A DNA stretch of 64,000 bases from Gemmatimonadota bacterium (GTDB lineage: Bacteria > Gemmatimonadota > Gemmatimonadetes > Longimicrobiales > Gaopeijiaceae), in contig JAPPGZ010000092.1 in assembly GCA_028874905.1 (NCBI GenBank), positions 13,300 to 77,299 of the forward strand. The letters are read 5' to 3'. Made by a program: the position numbers and the translations under genes. The notes beneath the pieces were generated by a model, which saw only the letters and a list, made by a program, of their open reading frames with translations, was not told the DNA's origin and did no database searches. How positions within the stretch are numbered: the stretch's first letter is position 1; each line of letters opens with the position of its first letter. Below are positions 10,306-19,196 of the stretch, in pieces.

Positions 10306-11277
10306 ATGAAGATTGCCATCTACGGCGCGGGGGGCGTTGGCGGCTATTACGGCGGCGTACTCGCGCGTGCGGACCATGACATCGCGCTGCTCGCGCGCGG
10401 CGACCACCTCACCGCAATCCGTCGATCCGGCCTCCGCGTCCGTTCGCCCCGGGGAGATTTCCACGTGCGGCCTGCCGCTGCCACCAACGACCCCGGCGAT
10501 ATCGGCCCCGTTGACGTCGTCATCGTCGCGGTGAAGTCGTCGCACCTGCCGGCGGTGCTCGACGGTATCGCCCCGTTGCTTGGTCCCGAGACCCTCGTCG
10601 TGCCGTTTCTGAACGGCGTCGACGCGCACGAGGCGCTCGTCCCGGCGGTGGGGCGGGAGCGGATGGGCAAGGGACTCACGCGCATCATGAGCGAGATCGC
10701 GGCCCCCGGGGTGATCCGGCACATCGGCGTGGATCCATACGTGGCCATCGCCGAATGGCACGGCAGCGCGTCGCCGCGGGTCGAGGCCCTGGTGGCCGCG
10801 CTGCGCCATGCCGGCGTCGATGCCGAGGTGCCTCCCGACATCGATGTGGCACTCTGGCTCAAGTTCCTGTTCATCTGCTCGGTGGGTGGTGTCGGCGCGG
10901 TGTGCCGGATGCCGCTGGGCGCGGTGCGCACGCTGCCGGAGACGCGGGCGCTTCTGCGGCGGGCGATGGAAGAGATCGTTGCGGTGGCGGCCGCGCACGG
11001 AGTGTCATTGTCCGACGAAGCGGTTTCCTTTGCGATGAACACCGTGGACAGCTTCCCCGCAGAGGGCACCTCGTCGCTGCAGCGGGATATGGTTGCCGGG
11101 GTGCCGTCCGAACTGGACGCATGGAGCGGTGCGGCGGTGCGGCTGGGTGCCGAAGCAGGCGTGCCGACCCCCGTCCATTCGTTCATCCATTCGGTCCTGT
11201 TGCCGGCGGAACTGGAGGCGCGGCGCTCGGCCGAAACCGGTAGATTCGTGGAAACGGATCGCGGGTCGCGCACGTAG
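10306..11277 (+). CDS. 2-dehydropantoate 2-reductase (ApbA/PanE family)
   Basis: MKIAIYGAGGVGGYYGGVLARADHDIALLARGDHL; FLNGVDAHEAL; KFLFICSVGG. Confidence 0.9.
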   Translation: MKIAIYGAGGVGGYYGGVLARADHDIALLARGDHLTAIRRSGLRVRSPRGDFHVRPAAATNDPGDIGPVDVVIVAVKSSHLPAVLDGIAPLLGPETLVVPFLNGVDAHEALVPAVGRERMGKGLTRIMSEIAAPGVIRHIGVDPYVAIAEWHGSASPRVEALVAALRHAGVDAEVPPDIDVALWLKFLFICSVGGVGAVCRMPLGAVRTLPETRALLRRAMEEIVAVAAAHGVSLSDEAVSFAMNTVDSFPAEGTSSLQRDMVAGVPSELDAWSGAAVRLGAEAGVPTPVHSFIHSVLLPAELEARRSAETGRFVETDRGSRT

Positions 11278-11342
11278 AAGAGGCATGCGTCCGACCGGGG
11301 ACGGGAAGCCTTGCAAACAGTGGACTGGACGAGCAGACAACG

Positions 11343-12110
11343 GTGTTCATGACGCCCTGGGTAAAGCGGTTGCTCCTGGCGAACGTCGTCATGTATCTGG
11401 TGACGCGGGTCGCCCCCGGCCTGGTCCAGGGCCTTGCGCTGGTTCCCGCCTTCATCCCGTACCAGCCGTGGACCCTCGTCACGTACATGTTCCTCCACGG
11501 CGGGTTCGGGCACATCTTCTTCAACATGCTGATGCTCTTCTTTTTCGGCCCGCGCCTGGAGGAGCGACTCGGAAGCAGGACGTTCATCTGGTTCTATCTG
11601 GCGTGTGGAGTGGGCGGGGCTCTTCTCTCGTTCATGACGCCCTTTTCGGCGATCGTCGGCGCCTCGGGAGCGATCTACGGGGTGGTAATCGGTTTTGCGC
11701 GCTACTGGCCCCGCGAGGACATCTACATCTGGGGCATTCTGCCGATCCAGGCCCGCATGCTGGCGATCTTCATGGTGGCGCTCAGCCTCTTCGCAGGGTT
11801 CACGGGGGCACAGGACGGGATTGCCCATTTCGCTCACCTCGGGGGACTCCTGGCCGGCTGGGTGTTTCTCAGGAGCTGGGAAAAGCGCCGTAGACAGCGG
11901 GTAGTCCGGCGTCCTTCGGCACGCTCCCGGATGTCCGGGATTCGCGACGCGGATGCGATTCAGAACTGGGAGGCGATCCGGCGCGAGAGCCTACACGAGA
12001 TCAACCGGGAAGAAGTGGACTACCTGTTGACGAAGGTGAAGAAGATGGGCGTCGGCTCGCTGACCGCCGAGCAGCGGGCGTTCTTGGATCGGATGGCGAA
12101 GCCCCGTTAG
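11343..12110 (+). CDS. Rhomboid family intramembrane serine protease
   Basis: PWTLVTYMFLHGGFGHIFFNMLMLFFFGPRLE, GASGAIYG, IAHFAHLGGLLAG. Confidence 0.93.
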   Translation: MFMTPWVKRLLLANVVMYLVTRVAPGLVQGLALVPAFIPYQPWTLVTYMFLHGGFGHIFFNMLMLFFFGPRLEERLGSRTFIWFYLACGVGGALLSFMTPFSAIVGASGAIYGVVIGFARYWPREDIYIWGILPIQARMLAIFMVALSLFAGFTGAQDGIAHFAHLGGLLAGWVFLRSWEKRRRQRVVRRPSARSRMSGIRDADAIQNWEAIRRESLHEINREEVDYLLTKVKKMGVGSLTAEQRAFLDRMAKPR

Positions 12111-12170
12111 GGACGCTACAACCCAGGCTCGCAAGCCGCCGGGGTTCCACGCCGGCGACGGGAAACCGGG

Positions 12171-12632
12171 TCAACCCGTTCCGCTGGACTTCCGCTTCGG
12201 GATGACCTCCCCGGTCTCGCGGTCGTAGTCGACGATGTTCTCCCACTCCGAGGCATCGGAGCGCGCGACCACGGCCACGACATCCTCCGTGTCGCTGATG
12301 TTGATGACCTCGTGGGGAACGCCCGGCTCGATGAAGATGAAGTCGCCGGCGTGGTTCACGATCGACTCCTGGAGGTGGGGCCCGAAGTCATGGCGCACGG
12401 TGCCTTCGAGAATGTAGAGCATGACTTCGAAGTCGACGTGGATGTGCGCGAAGGCTACGCCGCCGGGCGGGATCCGGGCCACGTTCATGGAGAGCTCTCG
12501 GGCGGGGACGTTCTTTGCCGAAAGGCCCGTCTTGTAGTGGATACCGTTCCAGCCCCGGTGGATTCCGCTGGCGCGGATCGTGTGGATGCCGTCGCGGCCG
12601 TCGGGGATGCCGGGCCGGTCGTCGGCGCTCAC
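12171..12632 (-). CDS. Cupin domain-containing protein
   Basis: GGVAFAHIHVDFEVMLYILEGTVRHDFG...IFIEPGVPHEVINIS cupin motifs. Confidence 0.85.
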   Translation of the reverse strand: MSADDRPGIPDGRDGIHTIRASGIHRGWNGIHYKTGLSAKNVPARELSMNVARIPPGGVAFAHIHVDFEVMLYILEGTVRHDFGPHLQESIVNHAGDFIFIEPGVPHEVINISDTEDVVAVVARSDASEWENIVDYDRETGEVIPKRKSSGTG

Positions 12633-13402
12633 CGGTCCCCCAGGAGCAGCTCGGCCAGCCCGGCCATGTCCGGGACCTCGGCGTCCGGCCGCGCCGTGGA
12701 AGACGGGGTGGCGCCGGTCGCTCCGCCGCGGCTCTTCCTGTTCACGTGCACGGTGGCGTAGCCGAGGGCAGAGGCTGGCGCGATGTCATGGTAGAGGCTC
12801 TGCGCGACGTGCAGGGCCCGTTCCCGCGCGATTCCCGACCGCGTGGCCATCTCCTCGAAGTGTGCGGTGGCGGGCTTGTAGCTGCCGACCTGCTGCGCGG
12901 TGACGACCCAGTCGAAGTCGATGTCCAGCCGCTTGCGGGTGTCGGCAAAGAGGTCGTCGTCGACGTTGGAGACGATGCCGAGCCGGAAGCGTGCACCCAG
13001 TTGCCGGAGCGCCTGGACGGTGTCCGGGAAGGGGGGCCAATCGGCCACCGACGCCGCGAAGGCGTCGCACTCTGCTCCGGTGGGGCGAAAGCCGAGTACG
13101 GAGCCGAGCCGGACCAGCGTCAGCGCCAGCACCTCGCGGTAGATGCGGTATCGCTCCCCCTGGACCACGTGCTCGGCGTCGCCGAACGCCTTGAGGATGG
13201 CCGCGTCCGTGGCGGACCGTCCGTGCGACGCGCAGACCGCCTGCACGCCCTCGATGATCCCCGTCTCCCAATCCACCAGCGTGCCGTAACAGTCGAACGT
13301 GAGAAGGTCGAAAAGGTCGGGGTCGAGCCGGGCGCCGGGGTCCGGCGAGGGAGGGAGTGGCTGGCCACCCGTTTCCGGGTTGCCCTCGGCGGTGGCGTTC
13401 AC
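12629..13402 (-). CDS. HAD family hydrolase (haloacid dehalogenase type II-like)
   Basis: LLTFDCYGTLVDWETGI, GIVSNVDDDLF, QQVGSYKP; overlaps cupin gene by 4 nt. Confidence 0.88.
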   Translation of the reverse strand: MNATAEGNPETGGQPLPPSPDPGARLDPDLFDLLTFDCYGTLVDWETGIIEGVQAVCASHGRSATDAAILKAFGDAEHVVQGERYRIYREVLALTLVRLGSVLGFRPTGAECDAFAASVADWPPFPDTVQALRQLGARFRLGIVSNVDDDLFADTRKRLDIDFDWVVTAQQVGSYKPATAHFEEMATRSGIARERALHVAQSLYHDIAPASALGYATVHVNRKSRGGATGATPSSTARPDAEVPDMAGLAELLLGDR

Positions 13403-13417
13403 GAGTGAGCCCCCCCT

Positions 13418-13924
13418 CTACATGTCCTGGAAATCGGCTGTCGGTCCGAACAACTGCGGAACCGGAACGTCGAGCAGCCGAAGGTAGACGCCGAGTTGCG
13501 CCCGGTGGTGGATCAGGTGGTCCAGGATGAAGGTCCGCAGGACGATCCTCTTCGGCAGGGTAAAGCGGGCTTCACCGGCGACCAGCATCGTCCAGGGGCC
13601 GTCCATCTCCTCTTCGGAAGAGCCTTCTATCGCAGCGCGAGCCGCTGCGGCACTGTTGTTCAGCGCCTCAACCAGTTCGGCGCTCGAGCCGAGTGGGGCC
13701 ATGGGCGGCGGCCCGCCCTCGGCGGGCGCGATGTCGAACTCGGACGTGGACAGGGTGGCGATCGTCCAGCTGGGCAGGTTGGAGATATGGGTCGCGAGTT
13801 CGCCCAGCGTCCAGGACCTGTCGTGGGGCTTCCAGTCCAGACGATCGTCGGGCACAGTCTCCAGCAGGGTCTTCGCCCCGGCGATGATCTGGTCGAACGC
13901 GGCGAGTTGGCCTCGTACAGACAT
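13418..13924 (-). CDS. DinB family protein
   Basis: DQIIAGAKTLLETVPDDRLDWKPHDRSWTLGELATHISNLPSW and LDHLIHHRAQLGVYLRLLDVPVP. Confidence 0.88.
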   Translation of the reverse strand: MSVRGQLAAFDQIIAGAKTLLETVPDDRLDWKPHDRSWTLGELATHISNLPSWTIATLSTSEFDIAPAEGGPPPMAPLGSSAELVEALNNSAAAARAAIEGSSEEEMDGPWTMLVAGEARFTLPKRIVLRTFILDHLIHHRAQLGVYLRLLDVPVPQLFGPTADFQDM

Positions 13925-14006
13925 GGGTCGTCCTTTCAATGACCTGTGGGGGGGCAAAAGGTAGAGAAAGGCGCCGGGCGAAGGAATAGCGGCCAGTCCA
14001 GCCCCA

Positions 14007-15266
14007 CTACCTCGACCTCACCCGGCGGAAGAGCCGGTCGGCCAGGACCGCGGCAGCCGGGGCGCCAACCGTCGCCATGACGATCCCGAGCCCCCGCGAG
14101 CCGCTGAACCCGTCTTCCTCGTCCGTTAGCGCGAGGACGACGCCGGGTGCGGACAGTATCGCGTTTGCAACCGCGTTCCTCCACATGCTGCCGCGCGAAA
14201 GGTCCGTGCCGCCGACCCGCGCAACGACCAATCCCACTCCGACCTGGGGGGCACCGTAGAGTGCAAGGCGCGAGCCGGCATTGACGAGAAACCCGCATTC
14301 GGCCTCGTAGAAGTGTTCTGCAAGGGATTCGAAGTTCAGGCAGCGATTCGACAGCGCGTAGCCGGCGAGGAGGCCGACCGCGTTGGCGGCGCTCGCGGCC
14401 GCCAGGGCCTTTCCCCACGGATACGGCCTGGACTCCAGCGCCCAGTTGTAGAGGCCCGCGGGCGCTTCCCGTGTGCCGTCCGCCAACGTCCCGCCCGATC
14501 GGGTCTCGATGAGGATCACGCCGGCGTTCGAGTCGGCTCCGTAGCGCACACCAGCTTCTCCCGGCGGCACTGCCTCGACGCTATGAATCTCGTTGATCGG
14601 AAGCGTGTTGAGGGTTACCAGGCCATTGGACTGACGCACGTTGTCGACAATCACGATAGGCGTGAGGCAGCCGGGTTGGGCAAAGCTCGTGACGCCCCTG
14701 AACTCGACGCACACCAGTTCGCCCGGTTGGCTGCGTCCGCTTCGGACCCGCACACCCGGCAGCAATTGCGCGAGGGCGTTGGCGAGGTGGTTGCCGGTCC
14801 TGGCGATCGGTGCCAGCTGCTCCGACGTGACGCGTCGCCGGGCAGTCCCGAGCGCGCGTGCGCTCCGCTGATCCCGGGACACGACCTCGACTACTACCGG
14901 ATCGAGCGCAATTGCCGTGGGCGACAGTGTCACGCGCAGCGCGAGCCGCTCCCCCGGCGCCAGCGACAGGTGCTCCTGAAAGGTCCCGTATGCGAGGTGC
15001 GTCACGGTGAGCGCATAGACTCCGGGAGCGGCTCGCTCGAACTGGAACAACCCGACACCGTCGGTGACCTGTTCGGCCCGGGCCGAATCCGCCGCCGCCT
15101 CGCGAAGAGGCACGAGGACGATTTCCGCGCCCTGTACGCCAGCGCCCGTGTCGCGGTCGACCACGCGGCCCGAGATGCGGGGCGGCCCTTCCTGCGCGGC
15201 GAGCACGCCCACGCCCCAATGCGGCATCCCCCCGAACCCATACAGCCATATCAGGATGCCTACCAC
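14007..15266 (-). CDS. Carboxypeptidase-regulatory-like domain plus TonB-plug-like protein with hydrophobic C-terminus, no beta-barrel
   Basis: ISGRVVDRDTGAGVQGAEIVLV...LTVTHLAYGTFQEHLSLAPGE, then LLPGVRVRSG..CVEFRGVTSFAQPGCLTPIVIVDNV...INEIHSVEAVPPGEAGVRYGADSNAGVILIETRSGG; GTG start overlaps upstream stop. Confidence 0.7.
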   Translation of the reverse strand: MVGILIWLYGFGGMPHWGVGVLAAQEGPPRISGRVVDRDTGAGVQGAEIVLVPLREAAADSARAEQVTDGVGLFQFERAAPGVYALTVTHLAYGTFQEHLSLAPGERLALRVTLSPTAIALDPVVVEVVSRDQRSARALGTARRRVTSEQLAPIARTGNHLANALAQLLPGVRVRSGRSQPGELVCVEFRGVTSFAQPGCLTPIVIVDNVRQSNGLVTLNTLPINEIHSVEAVPPGEAGVRYGADSNAGVILIETRSGGTLADGTREAPAGLYNWALESRPYPWGKALAAASAANAVGLLAGYALSNRCLNFESLAEHFYEAECGFLVNAGSRLALYGAPQVGVGLVVARVGGTDLSRGSMWRNAVANAILSAPGVVLALTDEEDGFSGSRGLGIVMATVGAPAAAVLADRLFRRVRSR

Positions 15267-18200
15267 TCGATGCGCCAGATCCGCCCCCCTTCTCCCGCGG
15301 CCCACCCGACCCGGCCGCCCGGCGCGAACTCTACCGCCCACGCGCTCACGCCCTCGAGCGGCTGCCAGGTCTCGCCCATGTCGGCAGTGAACGCGGCGCC
15401 GGGCGGTGCCACGGCCACGATGTTCCGGTACGGGCCCCAGCGGCCGACCGCACTGCCGTACACGGCTCCGTCGATCGGCGCGGGGCTGGCGGCCGTCCAG
15501 GTGCGGCCCCCATCCCTGGTGACCGCCGCGTTCGCCGCGACCACCTCGTCGCGCGCGCCCAGATCCCCGCCCAGCGCCACGACCGGCGATCCGTCCGCCA
15601 GGGCCAGCGTGAAGATCCCGGCTACATCGCCCGTCGCCATCGGCACGGCGACCTCGCTCCATGTGGCGCCGTAGTCATCCGTCGCCAGGATCCGCGCAGA
15701 CCCGCCCGCGCCCGTCCCGATCCACCCCCGACCCGAATCGCCCGTGCGGGCGCAGGTGCCGCTCGCCGCGAAGCCGCCCTCGCCTTCGTTGGCCGCCGGG
15801 GCGGCATCGGCGGGAACCCGCGCCCAGCTCCGCCCGCCGTCCTCGGTGAGCAGGATGTACGGGACGCCGTCGAAGGAGTCGCCGTACGCGAAGCCCCGCT
15901 CTCCGTCCCAGAAGTCGAGGCAGTCGAGGAAGCCTTCGGGCGCGTCCATCAGGAAGCCGAGCGTCCAGGTCTCGCCGCCGTCGGCAGTGCGGTAGATGCG
16001 CGACGCCGGTCCCGTGCCCGCGGTCAGCGCAATGGCTGCACGGGACGAGAACCCGTGGATGTCGCGGAACTGGAGTGAGTCCCCGCCGGGCGCCGACACG
16101 CGGTCCCACGCGTCCCCGCCGTCGACCGTCCGCAGAATCACCCCGCCGTGCCCGCTCGCCCACACGGTTTCCGCCGACACCGGGCTGATCGCCTGCAGGA
16201 CGTCGGTCGTGCCGCTGGACTGTTCGGTGATGGTGGGAAGGCCTGCGCCGCGGTCGGGGGCCGCGCCGGTGCCGCGTCCTGCGCCCGGGTCGCCGCCCGC
16301 TGCACCCGCGTCGCCCTCCGCCCCCGCGCCGCGCCACCGGTACACCTCCCGCGCCTGCTCGAACTGCACGTACACGTGCTCCCTTTCCCGCTCCGACCGC
16401 CACCCCGGCCACAGCTCCGCCATGACCTGCAGCTTGTCGATCCAGCGCAGCGCATAGTCCGCGGCGGCTGCGCTTCGGATCGGACGGCCAGCGACCGTCA
16501 CCCAGACCGGGTTGGTGAACGCCTGCGGATATGACGTGTCGAGCGGCCAGCGGTCCTCGGGGGCGCCCGCGACCCGCAGGTGGATCCAGCCGCTCGCGCC
16601 GATGGCCAGGGTGTCGTCGATGTCGAGGGACTTGCGGTCGCCGGCGGGTTCCCAGGTGCGGACCACGTCGCCGTCGACGACCAGCTCGACCCTTTCCATC
16701 GGCACCACGCTCCACACCCGGCCACGCAGCCGCACCTCGCCGGGCCCTTCGAGGTCGACCTCTTCCCCCGGCCCTCTTCCATCGACCGTGAACTTGATCA
16801 GCGGGCCGGAACTGACGAACGAGGTGCCGTCGCGAATCCCCTGGAACCACCCGTCCATGGTCAGCGTGCCGTCCGGCGTGCTGACGTACGTGCGCATCGA
16901 GCCCACCAGCGGTGTCGCGTGGAGGCTGGAGATGGAATCCTCGCCGCCAACCACGGTCGCGCGAATTCCGTTGCTCCACACGGCGTAGACCGGAGGCCAG
17001 CCGTCCTGGGGCGTGGACCACTCGACCGCGTCCGCGGCCGCAAGCGCGGCGTCGACGATGTAGCCCTTGGCGCCACCGAGATTCCCCTCCAGCGGATCGC
17101 CGTTGTAGAACGAGTGGACGTAGGCCGTCGTCGCTCCCTGGGCCTTGGCCTTCAGCATCATGTCCGTGTTGCTCGGATAGAGGCTCTCGATCCCGGTGCC
17201 TTCGTACCCCATCGCATACGGCGCGATCAGGTGTTCCCGGTGGCCGAACATGAATACGTGTCCATAGAAGGGCGGGCGGTACTCCTGCCCGACGACAAGC
17301 AGGCGGTCCGGCTCCGAGAGGGGATGCGGGCCGCCGCCCGGGATCCAGTACTGGTGGTCGAGGATGCGGTTGTCCTTGTTGGCGACCTGCTCGGCGACGA
17401 CGTCCTGGTCCTCCGCGGCGGACATCATCATCAGGTTGGCCAGGCTGTTGCGCAGGTTGCCGGCGTAGTTCATGTGCACGTGCGTGGAGCCCGAGAACCA
17501 GCCCTCGTCGGAGAGATCGGAAATCTCCATGAGCGTGACCGTCATCGAGGTGGTCTCGCCGGGGCGAATGACGGCGGTGTAGGTCGCCGGGGCGGTCTCG
17601 AAGCCGCGCACGAAGGTCATTTCGGCTTCGCCCGCCGGGAGCTGCACGGTAAACGATCCCGGGTGATGAAAGATCCGGTCGCCTTCGCGGGCCACGCGGG
17701 CATAGGCACCGGCGGGTGCGTGGAACTTGCCGTCCGCAGCGGTCAGGTGCACGCGGCTGGCCAGCGGCTCGCCCTCCTGATCGACGGTGGTTACGACGAG
17801 GGTGCCCGTCGGCCGCGCCCAGTGCCGTTCGGTGATGTCGACGCGCCGCAGTCTGCCGCCGTTGGCCTCCAGCAGGTACAATTGCGGCAGACCGCTCGCG
17901 TGGTGCAGCCCGCCCCCCGCCGCCGGTCCGCCCTCCGCTGTCGGCCCGTCCCCGGCAACCGGTTCGTCGCCATTGGCCACGAAGGCGATCCACTCCGCAT
18001 CGGGCGACCAGCGCGGGTGGAAGGCGTCGTGGTCGAAGAAGGTCATCTTGTACGGCTCGCCACCCGTCGTGGGCTGCACGTACAGGTTCTGGAACTGGTC
18101 GGCGGCGCCCGCGGTCGAGGAGTAGACGAAGCGCTGGCCGTCGTACGAGACGTGTGGCTGGGTGCGGTAGAGGGTCTGCTCGGCGAGGACGAGCTTGCGG

Positions 18201-18946
18201 TCCTCGATGCCGCCGGCCCGGGCCGGAACGCGGTAGACGTTGCCGCTGCCGAGTGCGACGTCGCGGTTGGAGACGATCAGCAGTTCCTCGCCGTTCGGCA
18301 GCCACGCGGGGGAGATGTGCATGTCCCAGGCACCGAAGTAGAGCCGGTCGCGGCCGAAGGTGTTGTCGGAGGTGACCGAGAGCTCCGGTCCGGTCCAGGC
18401 GCCGTCGGCGAAGGGGCGGATGTAGACGTTGAAGTAGCCGCTGGGAGCGGTCGAGACGTAGGCGATGCGGCCGCCGTCCGGCGAGAAGCGGGGGTCGGTG
18501 TGGACATGGGCACCCTCGGTGAGGCGGTGGCGCTCGCCGGTGGCCGTGCTCATGACCTCGAGGTCGATCGTGCCGCCGCCGTCGTCGGTCGTGTAGAGCA
18601 GCCAGGCGCCGTCGGGCGAGTAGTTGGGGGACGAGTAGTAGTCGGGGCCGTGCACGATCTCGTGGGCGTCGCCGGTCGCGATGTCCACCTCCCAGAGCGA
18701 CCCGCTCATCGCCACTGCGACGCGTTCGCCGCCGGGGTGCCATTCGGGGTACCAGGGCGACGAGGAGGGCGCCGGAGGAAAGTAGAAGTTGTGCATGTAG
18801 TTGCCGCCGTGCGAGGCGGCGGGGTACGCGCGCTGCGCGGTGAGGTGGGCGGCGGGGAGGAGGAGTGTGGCGAGGGTGGCCAGCGCGAGGGTGAGGGGGG
18901 CGGTGGAGGTTCGCGTAAGCGCGGCGGGGGAGCCGATTTGGGACAT
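15260..18946 (-). CDS. Secreted multidomain protein: TolB/PD40 propeller + CehA/McbA-like PHP metallohydrolase + YCF48/BNR-like propeller
   Basis: Repeated WSPDG/FSPDGxRIAYVS blades; WFSGSTHVHMNYAGNLRNSL (HxH) metallohydrolase region; C-terminal RTVDGGDAWDRV/RTADGGETWTLG/LTEDGGRSWARV/ATDDYGATWSEV repeats; signal peptide from 18946. Confidence 0.85.
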   Translation of the reverse strand: MSQIGSPAALTRTSTAPLTLALATLATLLLPAAHLTAQRAYPAASHGGNYMHNFYFPPAPSSSPWYPEWHPGGERVAVAMSGSLWEVDIATGDAHEIVHGPDYYSSPNYSPDGAWLLYTTDDGGGTIDLEVMSTATGERHRLTEGAHVHTDPRFSPDGGRIAYVSTAPSGYFNVYIRPFADGAWTGPELSVTSDNTFGRDRLYFGAWDMHISPAWLPNGEELLIVSNRDVALGSGNVYRVPARAGGIEDRKLVLAEQTLYRTQPHVSYDGQRFVYSSTAGAADQFQNLYVQPTTGGEPYKMTFFDHDAFHPRWSPDAEWIAFVANGDEPVAGDGPTAEGGPAAGGGLHHASGLPQLYLLEANGGRLRRVDITERHWARPTGTLVVTTVDQEGEPLASRVHLTAADGKFHAPAGAYARVAREGDRIFHHPGSFTVQLPAGEAEMTFVRGFETAPATYTAVIRPGETTSMTVTLMEISDLSDEGWFSGSTHVHMNYAGNLRNSLANLMMMSAAEDQDVVAEQVANKDNRILDHQYWIPGGGPHPLSEPDRLLVVGQEYRPPFYGHVFMFGHREHLIAPYAMGYEGTGIESLYPSNTDMMLKAKAQGATTAYVHSFYNGDPLEGNLGGAKGYIVDAALAAADAVEWSTPQDGWPPVYAVWSNGIRATVVGGEDSISSLHATPLVGSMRTYVSTPDGTLTMDGWFQGIRDGTSFVSSGPLIKFTVDGRGPGEEVDLEGPGEVRLRGRVWSVVPMERVELVVDGDVVRTWEPAGDRKSLDIDDTLAIGASGWIHLRVAGAPEDRWPLDTSYPQAFTNPVWVTVAGRPIRSAAAADYALRWIDKLQVMAELWPGWRSEREREHVYVQFEQAREVYRWRGAGAEGDAGAAGGDPGAGRGTGAAPDRGAGLPTITEQSSGTTDVLQAISPVSAETVWASGHGGVILRTVDGGDAWDRVSAPGGDSLQFRDIHGFSSRAAIALTAGTGPASRIYRTADGGETWTLGFLMDAPEGFLDCLDFWDGERGFAYGDSFDGVPYILLTEDGGRSWARVPADAAPAANEGEGGFAASGTCARTGDSGRGWIGTGAGGSARILATDDYGATWSEVAVPMATGDVAGIFTLALADGSPVVALGGDLGARDEVVAANAAVTRDGGRTWTAASPAPIDGAVYGSAVGRWGPYRNIVAVAPPGAAFTADMGETWQPLEGVSAWAVEFAPGGRVGWAAGEGGRIWRIEW

Positions 18947-19196
18947 GCTCGCATCCGGAGGGGGTGGTGCCGCGCCCGGGTGAGATGGGCGCGGGCGTGT
19001 AGGGATCGTACCGCGCGGCAGGGGGGTGGGCCAGTGGGGTGGGGGGTGTTGGGCGCGCCGGCGCGACGTAGCCGCCGTCCCGGATCGCCGCCGCCGGGAC
19101 AGCCGGTTTGCCACCGGCGGCACGGGGTGGCTACATATCCCGGCGGAACATCCCGCAGGCTCGTTGTCGAATGTCAACCAAAGGTTACGTAATGTA

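Noticed and set aside
16580-19192. 870-aa + ORF (and 1022-aa minus ORF 15675-18743) over the propeller/metallohydrolase gene
   Set aside because: No recognisable domain; frames shadow the well-supported 15260-18946 gene.
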